Source: Parachlamydiaceae bacterium (GTDB taxonomy: Bacteria; Chlamydiota; Chlamydiia; Chlamydiales; Parachlamydiaceae). From it: a stretch of DNA of 6,047 nt. A model generated the notes under the pieces. That model was not told where the DNA came from, searched no databases, and saw only the letters and a list, made by a program, of their open reading frames with translations. Location: positions 1-6,047 of the forward strand of contig JACCVN010000505.1 of NCBI GenBank assembly GCA_013698165.1, given 5' to 3'. Positions 5,662 through 6,047 of this stretch are shown piece after piece (position 1 is the first letter of the stretch; every line of letters starts with the position of its first letter). A program made the translations under genes and the position numbers.

Positions 5662-6012
5662 ATGTCAACTTCACCTATTCAAGGGCGCGGGGCTCCTGAT
5701 TTTCATCAACAACCTATCAGACAAGCTGGCGGTGAGATCACTCCCTTAGCGACAGCGAGAAAAGATGAAATAAAGAATTCTTCGACAGGAGAAGCCCCCA
5801 AGGCTAGAGGCGGAACAAATGTGGAATCCAGTTCCAGTTTATTGAAACTCGAGAAATGTCTAGAAGAAAACAAAAGTACTAAAGTATTTAATGCTTATGT
5901 ATTTAGTGAAGGGAATTTAGATTCTCGATCGCTACATGCAAGTGATATTACAACCAAGCATAATTTAAAAGCTGGTTTTAAAGAGGTTAAAACGCCAAGC
6001 ACAAACGGTTAG
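5662..6012 (+). CDS. Small polar hypothetical protein, possible type III secretion substrate
   Basis: I do not recognise this 116-residue protein. It is complete, ending at TAG 6010-6012. Residues 1-60 are poor in hydrophobics and rich in Ser, Thr, Gly, Pro and Gln, with the opening MSTSPIQGRG free of a Sec signal, the general character of an N-terminal type III secretion signal. A short amphipathic helix is likely at 59-72 (SLLKLEKCLEENKS), and the rest is soluble and basic near the end. GAGG lies four bases before the ATG, and a TATAAT promoter sits 45 bases upstream. The divergent neighbour resembles a type III chaperone, so a secreted cargo is an attractive but unproved reading. It might also be the front of a longer protein cut short by a stop; the frame after 6012 shows nothing decisive before the edge. 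Confidence 0.62.
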   Translation: MSTSPIQGRGAPDFHQQPIRQAGGEITPLATARKDEIKNSSTGEAPKARGGTNVESSSSLLKLEKCLEENKSTKVFNAYVFSEGNLDSRSLHASDITTKHNLKAGFKEVKTPSTNG

Positions 6013-6033
6013 AATAAACGACTGAACGACAAT

Positions 6034-6038
6034 AAGGA
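6034..6038 (+). promoter_or_regulatory. Shine-Dalgarno-like site for a gene beyond the right edge
   Basis: AAGGA lies 22 bases after the stop of the 116-aa gene and nine bases from the window end. A start codon just past 6047 would be well placed, suggesting a second gene in the same unit. The start itself is not visible. Confidence 0.3.
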
Positions 6039-6047
6039 CATTAACGA

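Overview
The window looks like a piece of chromosome from an environmental (amoeba-associated, Parachlamydia-like) chlamydia. This rests on a TPR protein resembling the SycD/LcrH type III secretion chaperones, set divergently from a small, polar, secretion-signal-like protein, together with moderate GC genes and very AT-rich spacers. The placement is inferred from protein character alone and is not firm below the phylum. Five complete genes and one edge-truncated gene (sodA) are read with good support; a small plus-strand hypothetical makes seven. All but that last one are on the minus strand.

Region 1 (1-2288, minus) is a tight four-gene cluster transcribed leftward: a GT-B-fold glycosyltransferase-like protein, a 69-aa hypothetical, a 76-aa putative zinc ribbon, and a manganese-type superoxide dismutase (sodA) running off the left edge. 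Gaps are 1, 8 and 33 bases, so it is very likely one transcription unit linking a sugar transferase, two orphan small proteins and oxidative defence.

Region 2 (2289-2584) contains no gene but is rich in structure: a 177-nt near-perfect hairpin (about 80-nt arms, flanked by 15-bp direct repeats) that looks like a non-autonomous, IS-derived palindromic element, and a separate perfect 22-bp stem-loop abutting the argS stop codon.

Region 3 (2585-4327, minus) is a full-length arginyl-tRNA synthetase, with a plausible sigma-70-like promoter about 130 bases upstream that overlaps a nested inverted repeat. Region 4 (4500-4550) carries a second copy of the argS stem-loop, again just after a stop codon, this time of the chaperone-like gene.

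Region 5 (4556-6047) holds the TPR chaperone-like gene (minus), a 323-base very AT-rich divergent spacer with an extended -10 promoter facing right, and a 116-aa putative type III secretion substrate (plus), followed by a Shine-Dalgarno-like site for a gene beyond the right edge.

The most interesting material is non-coding: the large hairpin element with a possible outward promoter, and the duplicated post-stop palindrome, which may be a genome-wide dispersed 3'-end element. The chaperone/substrate pair is the best lead at the protein level.
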